Source: Oryzibacter oryziterrae (GTDB lineage Bacteria; Pseudomonadota; Alphaproteobacteria; Rhizobiales; Pleomorphomonadaceae). From it: a stretch of DNA of 64,000 nt. The notes under the pieces were generated by a model, which worked only from the letters and a program-made list of their open reading frames with translations, made no database searches and was not told where the DNA came from. Where the stretch lies: positions 1 to 64,000 of the forward strand of contig NZ_JAKJIC010000021.1 in the NCBI RefSeq assembly GCF_021864535.1, given 5' to 3'. The position numbers were made by a program, and so were the translations under genes. This document shows positions 35,163 through 44,923 of the stretch, piece by piece (the first letter of the stretch is position 1; each line of letters opens with the position of its first letter).

Positions 35163-36404
35163 CTAGAACGAAACCCTTCCAAGGGCGGTGCCTGTGCTGG
35201 GTTCCAGATTTGCCGACAGACCGAGGCGATCAAGGGCCGGGCGTCCATCCTTGAGGATCAGCCGGTGATGCTGCCGTGACGCCACCCGGCCGATGTCGGT
35301 CACTGGATCGCCGGCCACCACCAGAAGATCGGCCGCATGGCTGTCGCGCAGCCGGCCACGCCCTTCCAGCCGCAAGAGATCGGCCGCTGTCGCCGTTCCG
35401 GCTTTCAGCGCATCGATCGGTCGCATGCCGGCGTCCACCATATGCTGCAGCTCCATGGCGGAGTTGCCGTGCGGATTGAACGGCGTGCCGGTGTCGGCTC
35501 CCATCGCGATCCGCCCTCCGGCGTCATAATAGGCCTTGAACGACTTGCGGTGCCGCTCGTTCGCCCAATGGGCCTTGTCCATTGCCCATTGCGGCACGCC
35601 ACCCTCATTGGCGCCGATCAGACAGTGCAGCGGCATCAGTGTCGGTACCAGCACCACATTGCGCGCCAGCATCTCGCCGATGCATTCGTCGTCCAGCACC
35701 ACGCCGTGTTCGATCGAGTTGATTCCCGCGCGGACCGCGTTGAGGACACCCTGCGGCGTCATCGCATGCGACGCGGTCGGCTTGTCGAAGCGTTGGGCCT
35801 CCGCCACACCTGCCGTCATCTCCTCGCAGGTGAACTGGGCATGTTCGAGCCGGACGCCGGGGGTCAGCACCCCGCCCGTAGCCATCAGCTTGATGCAATC
35901 GCAGCCGGCGTGGATCTGCTCGCGTACGGCCTTGACCACGTCCTGAGGCCCATCCGCCTGGCGACCGATGAAGAAGTTGGTGCCGCCGGTCATGCAGATG
36001 AACTTGCCGGCGGCGCGAATGGTTGGTCCGAAGATGCGGCCGGAGTTGCAGGCATCGCGCACCGTGAACTCCACGTGATCGACGCCACCGAGGTCGCGCA
36101 GCGAGGTTATGCCGGCGCTGAGACTGGTCACCGCATTTTCGATGCAGCGCAAGGTGAGTTCCGCGTGGCTCAGCCGCTGCAACTGTTCCGACGGATTGAG
36201 CTCACCTCCAAGCGTCAGATGCGCATGGCAATCGATGAGGCCAGGCAGAATGGTGTGCCCCGTCAGGTCCGCACGCGGACCGGAATAGCCCTCGAAAGCG
36301 GCAAGGGGCGCGATTTTTGCGATCTTCCGGCCATCCAGTAGCAGGGCGTGGCCCGGCGGCAGCAGTCCCTCTCCGTCAAAGATTGATCCGTGCATCAACA
36401 GCAT
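35163..36404 (-). CDS. metal-dependent amidohydrolase family protein
   Basis: 413 aa, start ATG 36404 preceded by AGGAGCG; the longer frame to 36452 is rejected. The amidohydrolase signatures are DCHAHL near residue 60, a candidate carbamylated or metal-binding Lys in HAGCDCIKLMATGG, then ASHAMTPQGVLNAVRAG, INSIEHGVVLDDE and MGADTGTP. It belongs to the imidazolonepropionase/prolidase-like (Sgx-type) branch of PF01979, whose members hydrolyse N-acyl or dipeptide-like amides. It lies 44 bases downstream of a rutR-like gene in the same direction and probably shares its transcript. The substrate is unknown; a link to pyrimidine or nucleobase catabolism is an inference. Confidence 0.82.
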   Translation of the reverse strand: MLLMHGSIFDGEGLLPPGHALLLDGRKIAKIAPLAAFEGYSGPRADLTGHTILPGLIDCHAHLTLGGELNPSEQLQRLSHAELTLRCIENAVTSLSAGITSLRDLGGVDHVEFTVRDACNSGRIFGPTIRAAGKFICMTGGTNFFIGRQADGPQDVVKAVREQIHAGCDCIKLMATGGVLTPGVRLEHAQFTCEEMTAGVAEAQRFDKPTASHAMTPQGVLNAVRAGINSIEHGVVLDDECIGEMLARNVVLVPTLMPLHCLIGANEGGVPQWAMDKAHWANERHRKSFKAYYDAGGRIAMGADTGTPFNPHGNSAMELQHMVDAGMRPIDALKAGTATAADLLRLEGRGRLRDSHAADLLVVAGDPVTDIGRVASRQHHRLILKDGRPALDRLGLSANLEPSTGTALGRVSF

Positions 36405-36448
36405 TTGGCGCTCCTGTCCTGTCAGGGATGGTCGAAGGCGCGCCGACC

Positions 36449-37099
36449 TCATCGGCCTGGCAGAATGCCGCGCATCAGCACATTGACCACCGTATCGCTG
36501 GCAGCCCGGAAGGTGGCGGGATTGTTCATGCCCTTGCCGAGCACGGCACGCACCTGGGTATCAAAATCGGCGTAATGCTGGGTGGTGGCCCAGATCATGA
36601 AAATGAGGTGCACGGGATCGACGGGGATCAATTTGCCATCCGCAATCCAGCGCCGGATGACTGCTGCCTTCTCGGTCACGATGTCCTTGAGCTCGGTCTT
36701 CAGCACCTTGTCGAGATGCGGCGCCCCTTGCAGGATCTCGCCGATGAACAGCCGGCTTTCCTGCGGCTTGTCGCGCGACTGTTCGAGCTTCTGGCGGATG
36801 TAGCCGACCAGCTCGGTTTCCGGATCGCCATCCTCGGACATGTCACCGAGCGGGGCGAGCCACATGTCGAGCGTTCGCGTCAGCACTGCCGTATAAATGT
36901 CCTGCTTGCGGCGGAAGTAATAGAGCAGGTTGGGCTTTGACATCCCCACCTTCTCGGCGATCTGGTCCACGGTTGCGCCGCGGAAGCCGAAGCGCGAAAA
37001 CACCTCCAGCGCCGCGTCGAGAATCTTTTCCTCGTTCTCGGCCTGAATGCGCGTCCGCTTCCGTGACCCCCGCGCCCGCGCAACCTCGATCGCGTCCAT
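36449..37099 (-). CDS. rutR: TetR-family regulator, RutR type (first copy)
   Basis: 216 aa, start ATG 37099 with CGGAG upstream; the frame extends to 37162 but the extra residues are not family-like. The N-terminal helix-turn-helix occupies about residues 20-65 (FSRFGFRGATVDQIAEKVGMSKPNLLYYF). The C-terminal ligand domain ends with the WATTQHYADF motif seen in RutR/YcdC proteins (MIWATTQHYADFDTQ). E. coli RutR (212 aa) is released from DNA by uracil or thymine. A RutR-like box with 12 of 14 conserved positions lies at 37147-37162, so autoregulation is likely. It is co-transcribed with the amidohydrolase. Confidence 0.85.
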   Translation of the reverse strand: MDAIEVARARGSRKRTRIQAENEEKILDAALEVFSRFGFRGATVDQIAEKVGMSKPNLLYYFRRKQDIYTAVLTRTLDMWLAPLGDMSEDGDPETELVGYIRQKLEQSRDKPQESRLFIGEILQGAPHLDKVLKTELKDIVTEKAAVIRRWIADGKLIPVDPVHLIFMIWATTQHYADFDTQVRAVLGKGMNNPATFRAASDTVVNVLMRGILPGR

Positions 37100-37146
37100 G
37101 ACCGCTCCGGACTGATAGCTCTGTTCGTCCTTGAATTTCGGCGTCC

Positions 37147-37162
37147 TTGACCAAAAGGGCAA
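37147..37162. promoter_or_regulatory. RutR-like operator upstream of the first rutR
   Basis: TTGACCAAAAGGGCAA matches the consensus TTGACCA-N2-TGGTCAA at 12 of 14 positions (perfect left arm, five of seven in the right arm). It lies 48 bases upstream of the regulator start. Confidence 0.5.
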
Positions 37163-37369
37163 GAAAAATCATTCCGCGAGGGCTGATTTGCACACAGGAT
37201 CCGAAAAAAAGATGCAATTCTCGCAAGGGCCTAAGTTGGGGGCGTTTTAGTCAGCCCGTCACGACGAGAGCCCTTGCAAGCGCTGACCACCAGCAGCACC
37301 ATCCTCGCTTCGAGGACGGACCGTAAACTGGTGACGGTCTCTTCGAGACATCCGACTGGGAGGCGGACC

Positions 37370-37861
37370 TTGAGATACTGCCGCATCGCTACTGCTGTCG
37401 TCGCTGTCCTGGCCAGCTTTCAGATCGGGGCATCCCATGCCGCCGAAGAGCCGCTCTCGCTGGAATATAGCGTCGGTGGCTTCACGATGCGCGAACATGC
37501 CTTCTACTATGGCAAAGCCTCGCGCGCTCCGGGGCTTTTGCTTGAGGTCGATTTTGAGGCGACTGACGGGGCGTCGGGCAAGCCGCCCAACGCCCGACAT
37601 TTCACCGTGAGCCAAACCAGCTGGCACAGCTTCCGCAAGCTTCTTGATGACATGAAGGCCTGGACGTGGAACGCCAACTGCACAAGTGCCAATGAAGACG
37701 ATGTGGCGTGGAAATTCACGGTCATCTATCCGGACCGGTCGATTGACATCAGAGGCTATGGAGCCTTCCCCCGCGCCGGCGGCGGATGCAATCTAGACTG
37801 GGTAAAGTCCGGCGAGAGGCGCCGCTTGGAGGCCATGCTGCGCAAGATCGCCGACCAATGA
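37370..37861 (+). CDS. small exported protein of unknown function
   Basis: 163 aa, start TTG 37370 with the strong site GGGAGGCGG seven bases upstream. This start gives a classical signal peptide (MRYCRIATAVVAVLASFQIG, cleavage after SHA). The mature domain has conserved-looking aromatic residues (TSWHSFRKLLDDMKAWTWNANC, WKFTVIYPDRSIDIRGYGAFP) and two cysteines. I recognise no family. It stands alone between the rutR promoter and a minus-strand GFA gene. The TTG start is inferred from the ribosome site and signal peptide. Confidence 0.6.
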   Translation: MRYCRIATAVVAVLASFQIGASHAAEEPLSLEYSVGGFTMREHAFYYGKASRAPGLLLEVDFEATDGASGKPPNARHFTVSQTSWHSFRKLLDDMKAWTWNANCTSANEDDVAWKFTVIYPDRSIDIRGYGAFPRAGGGCNLDWVKSGERRRLEAMLRKIADQ

Positions 37862-38057
37862 CGCTCCTGGCCCCAAGGCAAATAGCATCTTCGGTCGCCC
37901 GTTGACTGACGCGGCGCCTCTGAAGAGCACCATCGCTTCGGAACCCAAACTCGCGACGCGAGCGCTTCACCACACTCAAGGGCGATTGGGTCTTGCCTCC
38001 TCAAGCAGGTGAGGTTGGAGCGCCACGCCACTTGCATCTGCGCTCGGCAGCGCTCCG

Positions 38058-38489
38058 TCACTCGATCGTCTGGGCCGGCTCAAACTTCAGAATGCCGGCG
38101 ACACGAGGCGCAAAGCCGTCGGACGGATGGCCCACCCCGTCCATGACGATGACCTCCGAGAAATCGAACGGGCTGACACCCTCGAGGCATGCGGCATTGA
38201 TGCCGAACTCATTCGGTCTGGAGCGGCGTTGATGATGGGTGTAGATGCCGCAGGTCTTGCAGAAATAGTGCTTCGCCGTGCCGGTGTTGAACTGATAAAG
38301 CGCGAGATTGTCTTCCCCGGTAACAAACTCGACGCCGCCCATTTCTGCGGTTACCGCGACAGCGCCTCGCATTCTGCAGAAGGAGCAGGTGCAGCGACGG
38401 GCGGTGTTAAGTCCGTCGCTGAGCCGTACCCTGAACCGCACGGTGCCGCAATGGCAAGCGGCACTGTGGGACTGTTGCTCTCCACTCAT
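38058..38489 (-). CDS. GFA (CENP-V) family protein
   Basis: 143 aa with the zinc-binding Cys pattern of the GFA/CENP-V fold: CHCGTVRFRV, RRCTCSFCRMRG and YFCKTCGIYTHH. Family members include glutathione-dependent formaldehyde-activating enzyme and many uncharacterised proteins; substrate assignment is not possible. The ribosome site is weak. It is isolated, with no evident operon. Confidence 0.85.
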   Translation of the reverse strand: MSGEQQSHSAACHCGTVRFRVRLSDGLNTARRCTCSFCRMRGAVAVTAEMGGVEFVTGEDNLALYQFNTGTAKHYFCKTCGIYTHHQRRSRPNEFGINAACLEGVSPFDFSEVIVMDGVGHPSDGFAPRVAGILKFEPAQTIE

Positions 38490-38625
38490 TGAAATGGCTC
38501 CCGGTGTCCTGCTGGCTAGACGTCACACCGACACTGATCGACAGCCGGAAGGCCGTCAACCTCGCAGAAGCCACTTGAATGGCTCTGCTATCCGAGACAG
38601 ATACCGCGTTCCGATATGAAACCGG

Positions 38626-39003
38626 TCACATCGGCTCGGGTTGCAGGAAGCCTATCACCGAGTCCGCCGCATCCTTGACGATGGCAACGTCTCCGGTTCC
38701 CGGCACCTTGAAGGGCGCGCGCAGCACCAAGCCGCCTGCAGCCGTTGTTCTCTCAAGGGCCTGTGCAATATCATCGACGGCGATGTAGGCGAACCAGTCA
38801 CGCGTGCCTGGCGCATCCGCTGGCCAAGGGAACAGGCCGGCCACGGGGGCTTCCTTGCCGGGTGCAAAGGCCAGCGTATAGGCGCCATCCGGCATCGGCA
38901 CGCTCTTGTAGCTCCACCCTAGCGTTGCCGCGTAGAAGGCCTTCGCCTTCTCGATCTCGGGCGTCATCAACTCGTTCCAAACAAAAGTCCCGTGGCTGGT
39001 CAT
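38626..39003 (-). CDS. VOC (glyoxalase-like) family protein
   Basis: 125 aa, start ATG 39003 with GTGGAGGAC upstream. A vicinal-oxygen-chelate fold is indicated by FVWNELMTPEIEKAKAFYA, GWSYKSVPMPDG, WFAYIAVDDIAQALE and AAGGLVLRAPFKVPGTGD. The pattern is that of the YdcI/27 kDa antigen-like single-domain group. It may be a metal-dependent lyase/isomerase or a binding protein; the substrate is unknown. Confidence 0.82.
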   Translation of the reverse strand: MTSHGTFVWNELMTPEIEKAKAFYAATLGWSYKSVPMPDGAYTLAFAPGKEAPVAGLFPWPADAPGTRDWFAYIAVDDIAQALERTTAAGGLVLRAPFKVPGTGDVAIVKDAADSVIGFLQPEPM

Positions 39004-39121
39004 GACCTGTCCTCCACTCAACCTCATTCTGGAACAAAGATAGAACGATTTTGAGGGGGCAGCAACTGGAATCTCTCGTCAGGCCTGAGTTTTGCCGGCT
39101 CCACACCATTGGGCAGGGCTG

Positions 39122-39670
39122 TCAGAAACTTGGTGGCGTACAGACCGAGATGACCTCGCAGACCCCATTGCCAACATTGCGGAAGCGGTGCGGCTCCATG
39201 CTCTTGAAGTAATAGGCTTCACCGGGGCCGAGCACGGACTTGCGGTCGCCGACGGTCACTTCAAGCAGGCCGCGCAGAATGATGCCGCCTTCCTCGCCTT
39301 CATGGCGGATGCGGATGCGGCCGGAGTCGGAGCCTTCGTCATATCGTTCGGCCAGGATCTGCAGGGCCTTGCCGGTCAGATCCTTGCCGACCTGCCGATA
39401 GGAGACGCCGCCACGCCCGATCTCCACCATGTCGGATACCTTGAAGAAGACCTGCTCCGGCTCGGGAGAATCCGACGCGAAGAAATCCGACAGCGGCAAG
39501 GGCAGGGCGTCGAGAATGCGTTTGAGCGCGCCGACGGATGGGCTGATGGTATTGCTTTCGATCTGGCTGATCGTGGCATTGGAGATGCCGGCGCGGCGGG
39601 CCAGTTCGCGTTGGGAAAAGCCTTTGGCTTCGCGAAAGCGGCGGAGTTTGCCGCCAAGATCGAGGGACAT
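39122..39670 (-). CDS. XRE-family regulator with C-terminal cupin (PuuR-like)
   Basis: 182 aa. HTH_XRE at about residues 8-62 (LRRFREAKGFSQRELARRAG, SNATISQIESN). A cupin_2 domain at about 105-178 includes HEGEEGGIILRG and PGEAYYFKSMEPHRF. PuuR-type regulators of this layout control polyamine or omega-amino acid catabolism. It is divergent from the omega-aminotransferase at 39931, so it may regulate that gene. TTGTTCA sequences occur at 39756 and within the palindrome TTGTTCAACAA at 39830-39840 in the shared region and are possible operators. Confidence 0.85.
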   Translation of the reverse strand: MSLDLGGKLRRFREAKGFSQRELARRAGISNATISQIESNTISPSVGALKRILDALPLPLSDFFASDSPEPEQVFFKVSDMVEIGRGGVSYRQVGKDLTGKALQILAERYDEGSDSGRIRIRHEGEEGGIILRGLLEVTVGDRKSVLGPGEAYYFKSMEPHRFRNVGNGVCEVISVCTPPSF

Positions 39671-39829
39671 GGGAACTCCGTAGAAGACTCTATGCGGGCC
39701 GGCTGTTGATACGGATGGCGCGACCCGGCGCAGCGCTGGGCCGTGACCTGTTTAATTGTTCAGGATCTCAAACAGAAAGTCACCAAAATCCCTGAATTGC
39801 AAGGAATGTCGCGGGTCAAAGATAACTTC

Positions 39830-39840
39830 TTGTTCAACAA
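39830..39840. promoter_or_regulatory. possible operator between the XRE-cupin gene and the aminotransferase
   Basis: TTGTTCAACAA is a perfect inverted repeat about one central base. A related TTGTTCA lies 74 bases upstream at 39756-39762. The assignment to the XRE-cupin regulator is positional only. Confidence 0.3.
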
Positions 39841-39930
39841 AGTCTCATGCCCTAATCCTAGCCTACGATCCGCAAATCACCGTATCTGCGCCACCGCTTC
39901 GTGACGCCGCGGAATCCCTGGAGAGAGCCG

Positions 39931-41262
39931 ATGAACAGCCCGACGCGCGTGCCCGTTCCCAACAATCTTGAAGCCTTCTGGATGCCGTTCACGTCCAACC
40001 GTCAGTTCAAGAAGGAGCCGCGCCTGTTCGCTTCGGCCTCCGGCATGTATTACACCACGACGGACGGTCGCAAGGTGCTCGACGGCACCGCTGGCTTGTG
40101 GTGCTGCAATGCCGGCCACGCGCGCCCGCGCATCGTCGAGGCCGTGCAGAAGCAGATCGCCGAACTCGATTACGCGCCTGCCTTCCAGATGGGCCACCCC
40201 AAGGCTTTCGAGCTGGCCAATCGCCTCGTCGAGCTGATGCCCAAGCCGCTCGACCATGTGTTCTTCACCAACTCCGGTTCGGAGTCGGTGGAAACCGCCC
40301 TCAAGATCGCCATCGCTTATCAGCGCGCTCGCGGCAAGGGCACCAAGACACGCCTGATCGGCCGCGAGCGCGGCTATCACGGCGTGAACTTCGGCGGCAT
40401 CTCGGTCGGCGGCATCGGCAACAATCGCAAGTTCTTCGGTTCCCTGCTGACCGGCGTCGATCACATCCGCCACACCCATGACATCGAGCGCAACGCCTTC
40501 ACCCGCGGCGAGCCCGAGTTCGGCGTGGAGTTTGCCGAAGACCTCGAGAAGGTCATCGCCCTGCACGACGCTTCCAACATTGCCGCCCTGATCATCGAGC
40601 CGGTGGCAGGCTCCACCGGCGTTCTGATCCCGCCGAAGGGCTATCTGAAGCGCATCCGCGAGATCTGCACCAAGCACGACATCCTGCTGATCTTCGACGA
40701 AGTCATCACCGGTTTCGGCCGCCTCGGCACCAACTTCGCCGTCGATTATTTCGACGTGATCCCGGACATCGTCACCACCGCCAAGGGCATCTCCAACGGT
40801 GTGATCCCCATGGGCGGCGTGTTCTGCTCCTCCGACATCTACGAAGCCTTCATGACCGGCCCCGAGCATGCCATCGAGCTGTTCCACGGCTACACCTACT
40901 CGGCCCATCCGGTGGCTTGCGCCGCTGCGCTCGGCACTCTGGACACCTATGCCGAAGAAGGTCTGCTCACCCGCGGCGCTGAACTGGCGTCCTATTGGGA
41001 GACGGCACTGCACACGCTCAAGGGCATGCCCAATGTCATCGACGTGCGCAACATCGGCCTCGTCGGTGCCATCGAACTGGCGCCGATCCCGGGCGAGCCC
41101 ACCAAGCGTGCCTTCCAGGCCTTCCTCGATTGCTACGAGAAGGGCGTGCTGATCCGCACCACCGGCGACATCATCGCGCTGTCGCCGCCGCTGATCGTCA
41201 CCAAGGAGCAGATCGACGAGATCGTCTCCACGATCGCTCTGGTGCTTGCCAAGTCCAAGTAA
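39931..41262 (+). CDS. omega-amino acid:pyruvate class III aminotransferase
   Basis: 443 aa, start ATG 39931 with GGAGAGAG upstream. It is a PLP-dependent class III transaminase: ANSGSE-type phosphate loop (FTNSGSESVETALKIA), IIEPVAGSTG, DEVITGFGRLG and Schiff-base K285 (TTAKGISNGVIPMGG). It begins FWMPFTSNRQFKKEPRLF, typical of the beta-alanine/omega-amino acid:pyruvate transaminases. In the reductive pyrimidine pathway it would convert beta-alanine (or beta-aminoisobutyrate) to (methyl)malonate semialdehyde. The dehydrogenase that consumes that product is next downstream. Confidence 0.9.
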   Translation: MNSPTRVPVPNNLEAFWMPFTSNRQFKKEPRLFASASGMYYTTTDGRKVLDGTAGLWCCNAGHARPRIVEAVQKQIAELDYAPAFQMGHPKAFELANRLVELMPKPLDHVFFTNSGSESVETALKIAIAYQRARGKGTKTRLIGRERGYHGVNFGGISVGGIGNNRKFFGSLLTGVDHIRHTHDIERNAFTRGEPEFGVEFAEDLEKVIALHDASNIAALIIEPVAGSTGVLIPPKGYLKRIREICTKHDILLIFDEVITGFGRLGTNFAVDYFDVIPDIVTTAKGISNGVIPMGGVFCSSDIYEAFMTGPEHAIELFHGYTYSAHPVACAAALGTLDTYAEEGLLTRGAELASYWETALHTLKGMPNVIDVRNIGLVGAIELAPIPGEPTKRAFQAFLDCYEKGVLIRTTGDIIALSPPLIVTKEQIDEIVSTIALVLAKSK

Positions 41263-41276
41263 CTTTCATCGATCAT

Positions 41277-41317
41277 AGCGTCCCATTTTCTGGCAGAGGG
41301 CTGGGAAATGGGACGCT
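41277..41317 (+). other. strong hairpin between aminotransferase and semialdehyde dehydrogenase genes
   Basis: AGCGTCCCATTT (41277-41288) and AAATGGGACGCT (41306-41317) form a perfect 12-bp stem with a 17-base loop. The 3' side is followed by TGTTTCC, a poor T tract, so partial termination or mRNA processing is more likely than full termination. Confidence 0.65.
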
Positions 41318-41421
41318 TGTTTCCAGTGTCATTGTCTGCAGGGCGCAGGCACCTCGCAGACACATGCTGGCCCATTGTCTTGCAGTGGGCATCAAGACAT
41401 CAAACGGACGGACCCCTTTTC

Positions 41422-42915
<1,494 letters not shown>

Positions 42916-42926
42916 TCGATCAGGGC

Positions 42927-42964
42927 AGGCCCGGACGCCACAGGCGTCCGGGCCTGACTTTTTT
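42927..42964 (+). terminator. Rho-independent terminator of mmsA
   Basis: A perfect 13-bp stem AGGCCCGGACGCC/GGCGTCCGGGCCT with loop ACA, followed by GACTTTTTT. Confidence 0.93.
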
Positions 42965-43646
42965 GGCCTTGAAGGCCACCGGTCACGCCATATGAACTTG
43001 CCGTGGTCGAAGCATTTTTATGCCCATTTGTGACACGCTACCGAAAAATGCGTCTCGCCTTGTCCTGGCCGGCAGCATTTCATGTTGACCGATCCGCGAT
43101 GCTTGAGCTCTCGGCTGCGAATCAGCCGGACGAATGGCTGTCGTTTGCTTGGAAAGTGACAATTTTCTTTCCTGTTGGTGAAGTTGATACCGCTTTTTGG
43201 GCTCACTGCCCCTCTGGTACAGGGGGGGGCGGCTTGTAAGTGTTCATTCTTATGCACCTAATTTAGTCAGCTTGGCCTCGGCGGATTCAAAATTCCAGGC
43301 CGTGCGCTTCCAGGCATTGCGCGCAAGGAGGCCTTGAGCCGGCGGCGCGAGAAGGTGCAGTGATTTGATAAATAAGGGGAAATAGAATTTCTCTTTACGA
43401 AGTGCAAATTATTGCATTTCACTCCTGCCCGAAATTTCGCCGTGTTTGGCTAGGCCTAACGTTTATGCGCCGGTCTATTGACCCCCACTCTAGGAATAGT
43501 ACCTAATCACCGGAAAACAAGAAACTGCCGCTCAGGGTTAATGCCGACTTGTTTCCTTTTTCGGGAAGGTTTGCATTGCTGGTGTGGATTGGTTCTGCAA
43601 AGCCCTTGTGAGGCCAAGGGCGGTCATGCCTGGTGGGAGATGTGGC
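42965..43646. other. gene-poor lower-GC region
   Basis: About 680 bases. Composition drops clearly at 43360-43470. It contains the palindrome TGCAA-ATTA-TTGCA in outline at 43403-43416 and a run of nine G at 43219-43230 (approximate limits). A 78-codon frame at 43003-43239 lacks a ribosome site and family resemblance. I see no RNA gene or mobile element. Confidence 0.5.
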
Positions 43647-43937
43647 ATGTTATGGTTCATGAGCATTGCGGCAGCCCTGGGGCTTTGCTCCGGAATGTCC
43701 ACCCAAGCCGCACTGAGGGCGGCAGCGGCTCTTATTTGCCTCGCGCTTGCACTTGCGGCCATGTTGCAGGATAGCTCGCCGGAGCTTTTCGGCTCGCTGT
43801 TCTTCCTGATGCGGGGGCTGCTGGTGTTCAACGTGACCTTCGCGATCGCAGCCTTGCTGCACGCCATGGGGATCAACCCGAGCCGCCCGGCCTTCTGGCA
43901 GGCCCTCATTCATCCTTCGCGGCACACTCCCATTTGA
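43647..43937 (+). CDS. small hydrophobic membrane protein
   Basis: 96 aa from ATG 43647, which follows GGTGGGAGATG; in-frame starts at 43584 and 43626 are less well placed. Two or three hydrophobic helices are evident (MLWFMSIAAALGLCSG, AALICLALALAAMLQD, LLVFNVTFAIAALLHAMG). No family was recognised. It lies convergent with the second rutR. It is supported by the ribosome site and membrane pattern only. Confidence 0.5.
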   Translation: MLWFMSIAAALGLCSGMSTQAALRAAAALICLALALAAMLQDSSPELFGSLFFLMRGLLVFNVTFAIAALLHAMGINPSRPAFWQALIHPSRHTPI

Positions 43938-44004
43938 TTTCCATAGGGGCCGTGCGCATCGATAGGCATGGCCTTGTGATGCGCATGGCAACGATCAGTA
44001 CGGC

Positions 44005-44676
44005 TTATCCGCTCTGATTGATGCCGATGCCGCGCAAGATGATCCCGATCAGCGTGTCCTGGGCGTCGCAAAACTGTGCGTCATCCAGCGGCTCGCCGCC
44101 ATTCAGTGTGGCAATCTGGTGTCCGAAGTCCGCATAATGCTGCGTGGCTGCCCAGATGAGATACAACAGATAACGCCCGTTGATCGCCCGGACACGCCCT
44201 TCGGCGATCCACCTGTCGATGATGTCGATGCGGCTCTGCGTCCATTCCCGGAGCGTTGTCTCAAGATAGTCCTGCATCACGGGACCACCCATCATGATTT
44301 CGCTGGCCCAGATCTTGGAGCCATTGGGATAGTCCCGCGAAATCTCCATCTTCTTGGCGACATAGCGCGAAATGGCTTGGGCGGGGTCATCGCAGTCGTC
44401 AAAGCTGCGTGCCGCTTCCAGCCAGATCCGGAAGATGCGGTCCACCACTCGCCGATAGAGGCTTTCCTTGGTCGGGAAGTAATAGTGCAGGTTCGCCTTG
44501 GGCAGCCCCGCCCGCTCTGCAATCAGCGCCGTGGTCGCCCCTTTGAAGCCAAACTCGGCGAATACGCTTTCCGCCGCTGTCAGGATGGCTCGCTCGCTTT
44601 CCAGGCGAGCGTCACTCTTGCGACTATTGTTTTCAGCTGCGGCATTTTGATGCAAAGTCTGGTCTCTTTCGCACAA
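44005..44676 (-). CDS. rutR: TetR-family regulator RutR (second copy)
   Basis: 223 aa. Helix-turn-helix at about residues 30-75 (FAEFGFKGATTALIAERAGLPKANLHYYF). The C-terminal domain carries LIWAATQHYADFGHQ, the RutR/YcdC signature shared with the copy at 36449. It is divergent from the hydrolase-dihydropyrimidinase operon, with two RutR boxes in the shared region (44686-44701 and 44720-44733). The first box is only 10 bases from its own ATG, so strong autorepression is expected. In E. coli, RutR binds TTGACCA-N2-TGGTCAA and is released by uracil. Confidence 0.9.
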   Translation of the reverse strand: MCERDQTLHQNAAAENNSRKSDARLESERAILTAAESVFAEFGFKGATTALIAERAGLPKANLHYYFPTKESLYRRVVDRIFRIWLEAARSFDDCDDPAQAISRYVAKKMEISRDYPNGSKIWASEIMMGGPVMQDYLETTLREWTQSRIDIIDRWIAEGRVRAINGRYLLYLIWAATQHYADFGHQIATLNGGEPLDDAQFCDAQDTLIGIILRGIGINQSG

Positions 44677-44685
44677 AAATTACAC

Positions 44686-44701
44686 TTGACCAGATGGTCA
44701 A
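44686..44701. promoter_or_regulatory. perfect RutR box 1
   Basis: TTGACCAGATGGTCAA is an exact match to the RutR consensus TTGACCA-N2-TGGTCAA, between rutR and the divergent catabolic operon. Confidence 0.88.
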
Positions 44702-44719
44702 TGTCACACACTATCCCTC

Positions 44720-44733
44720 TGACCAAATGGTCA
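44720..44733. promoter_or_regulatory. RutR box 2
   Basis: TGACCAAATGGTCA, flanked by C and A, keeps all but one outer base of the consensus. Its centre is 33 bases from the centre of box 1, about three helical turns, which would place two dimers on the same face of the DNA. Confidence 0.85.
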
Positions 44734-44923
44734 AGTTTTTGAAAACAGCATCTCGCGAAAACAATAATAGCAGATACTGTCAGGGGCGGAACAATAAAAT
44801 CACATATGATCGCAATTTTTCCTTGCGATCTTCCGTTGGATGTAGATAGTTATCTCTTCCGATGGCGTTTTGTTGCTTTCGATGTCCGTGGGTATCTACT
44901 GTCTTAACCTGGTGGATATGGTC

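Noticed and set aside
43003-43239. 78-codon frame in the mmsA-rutR gap
   Set aside because: No ribosome site, no family resemblance, and composition unlike neighbouring genes.
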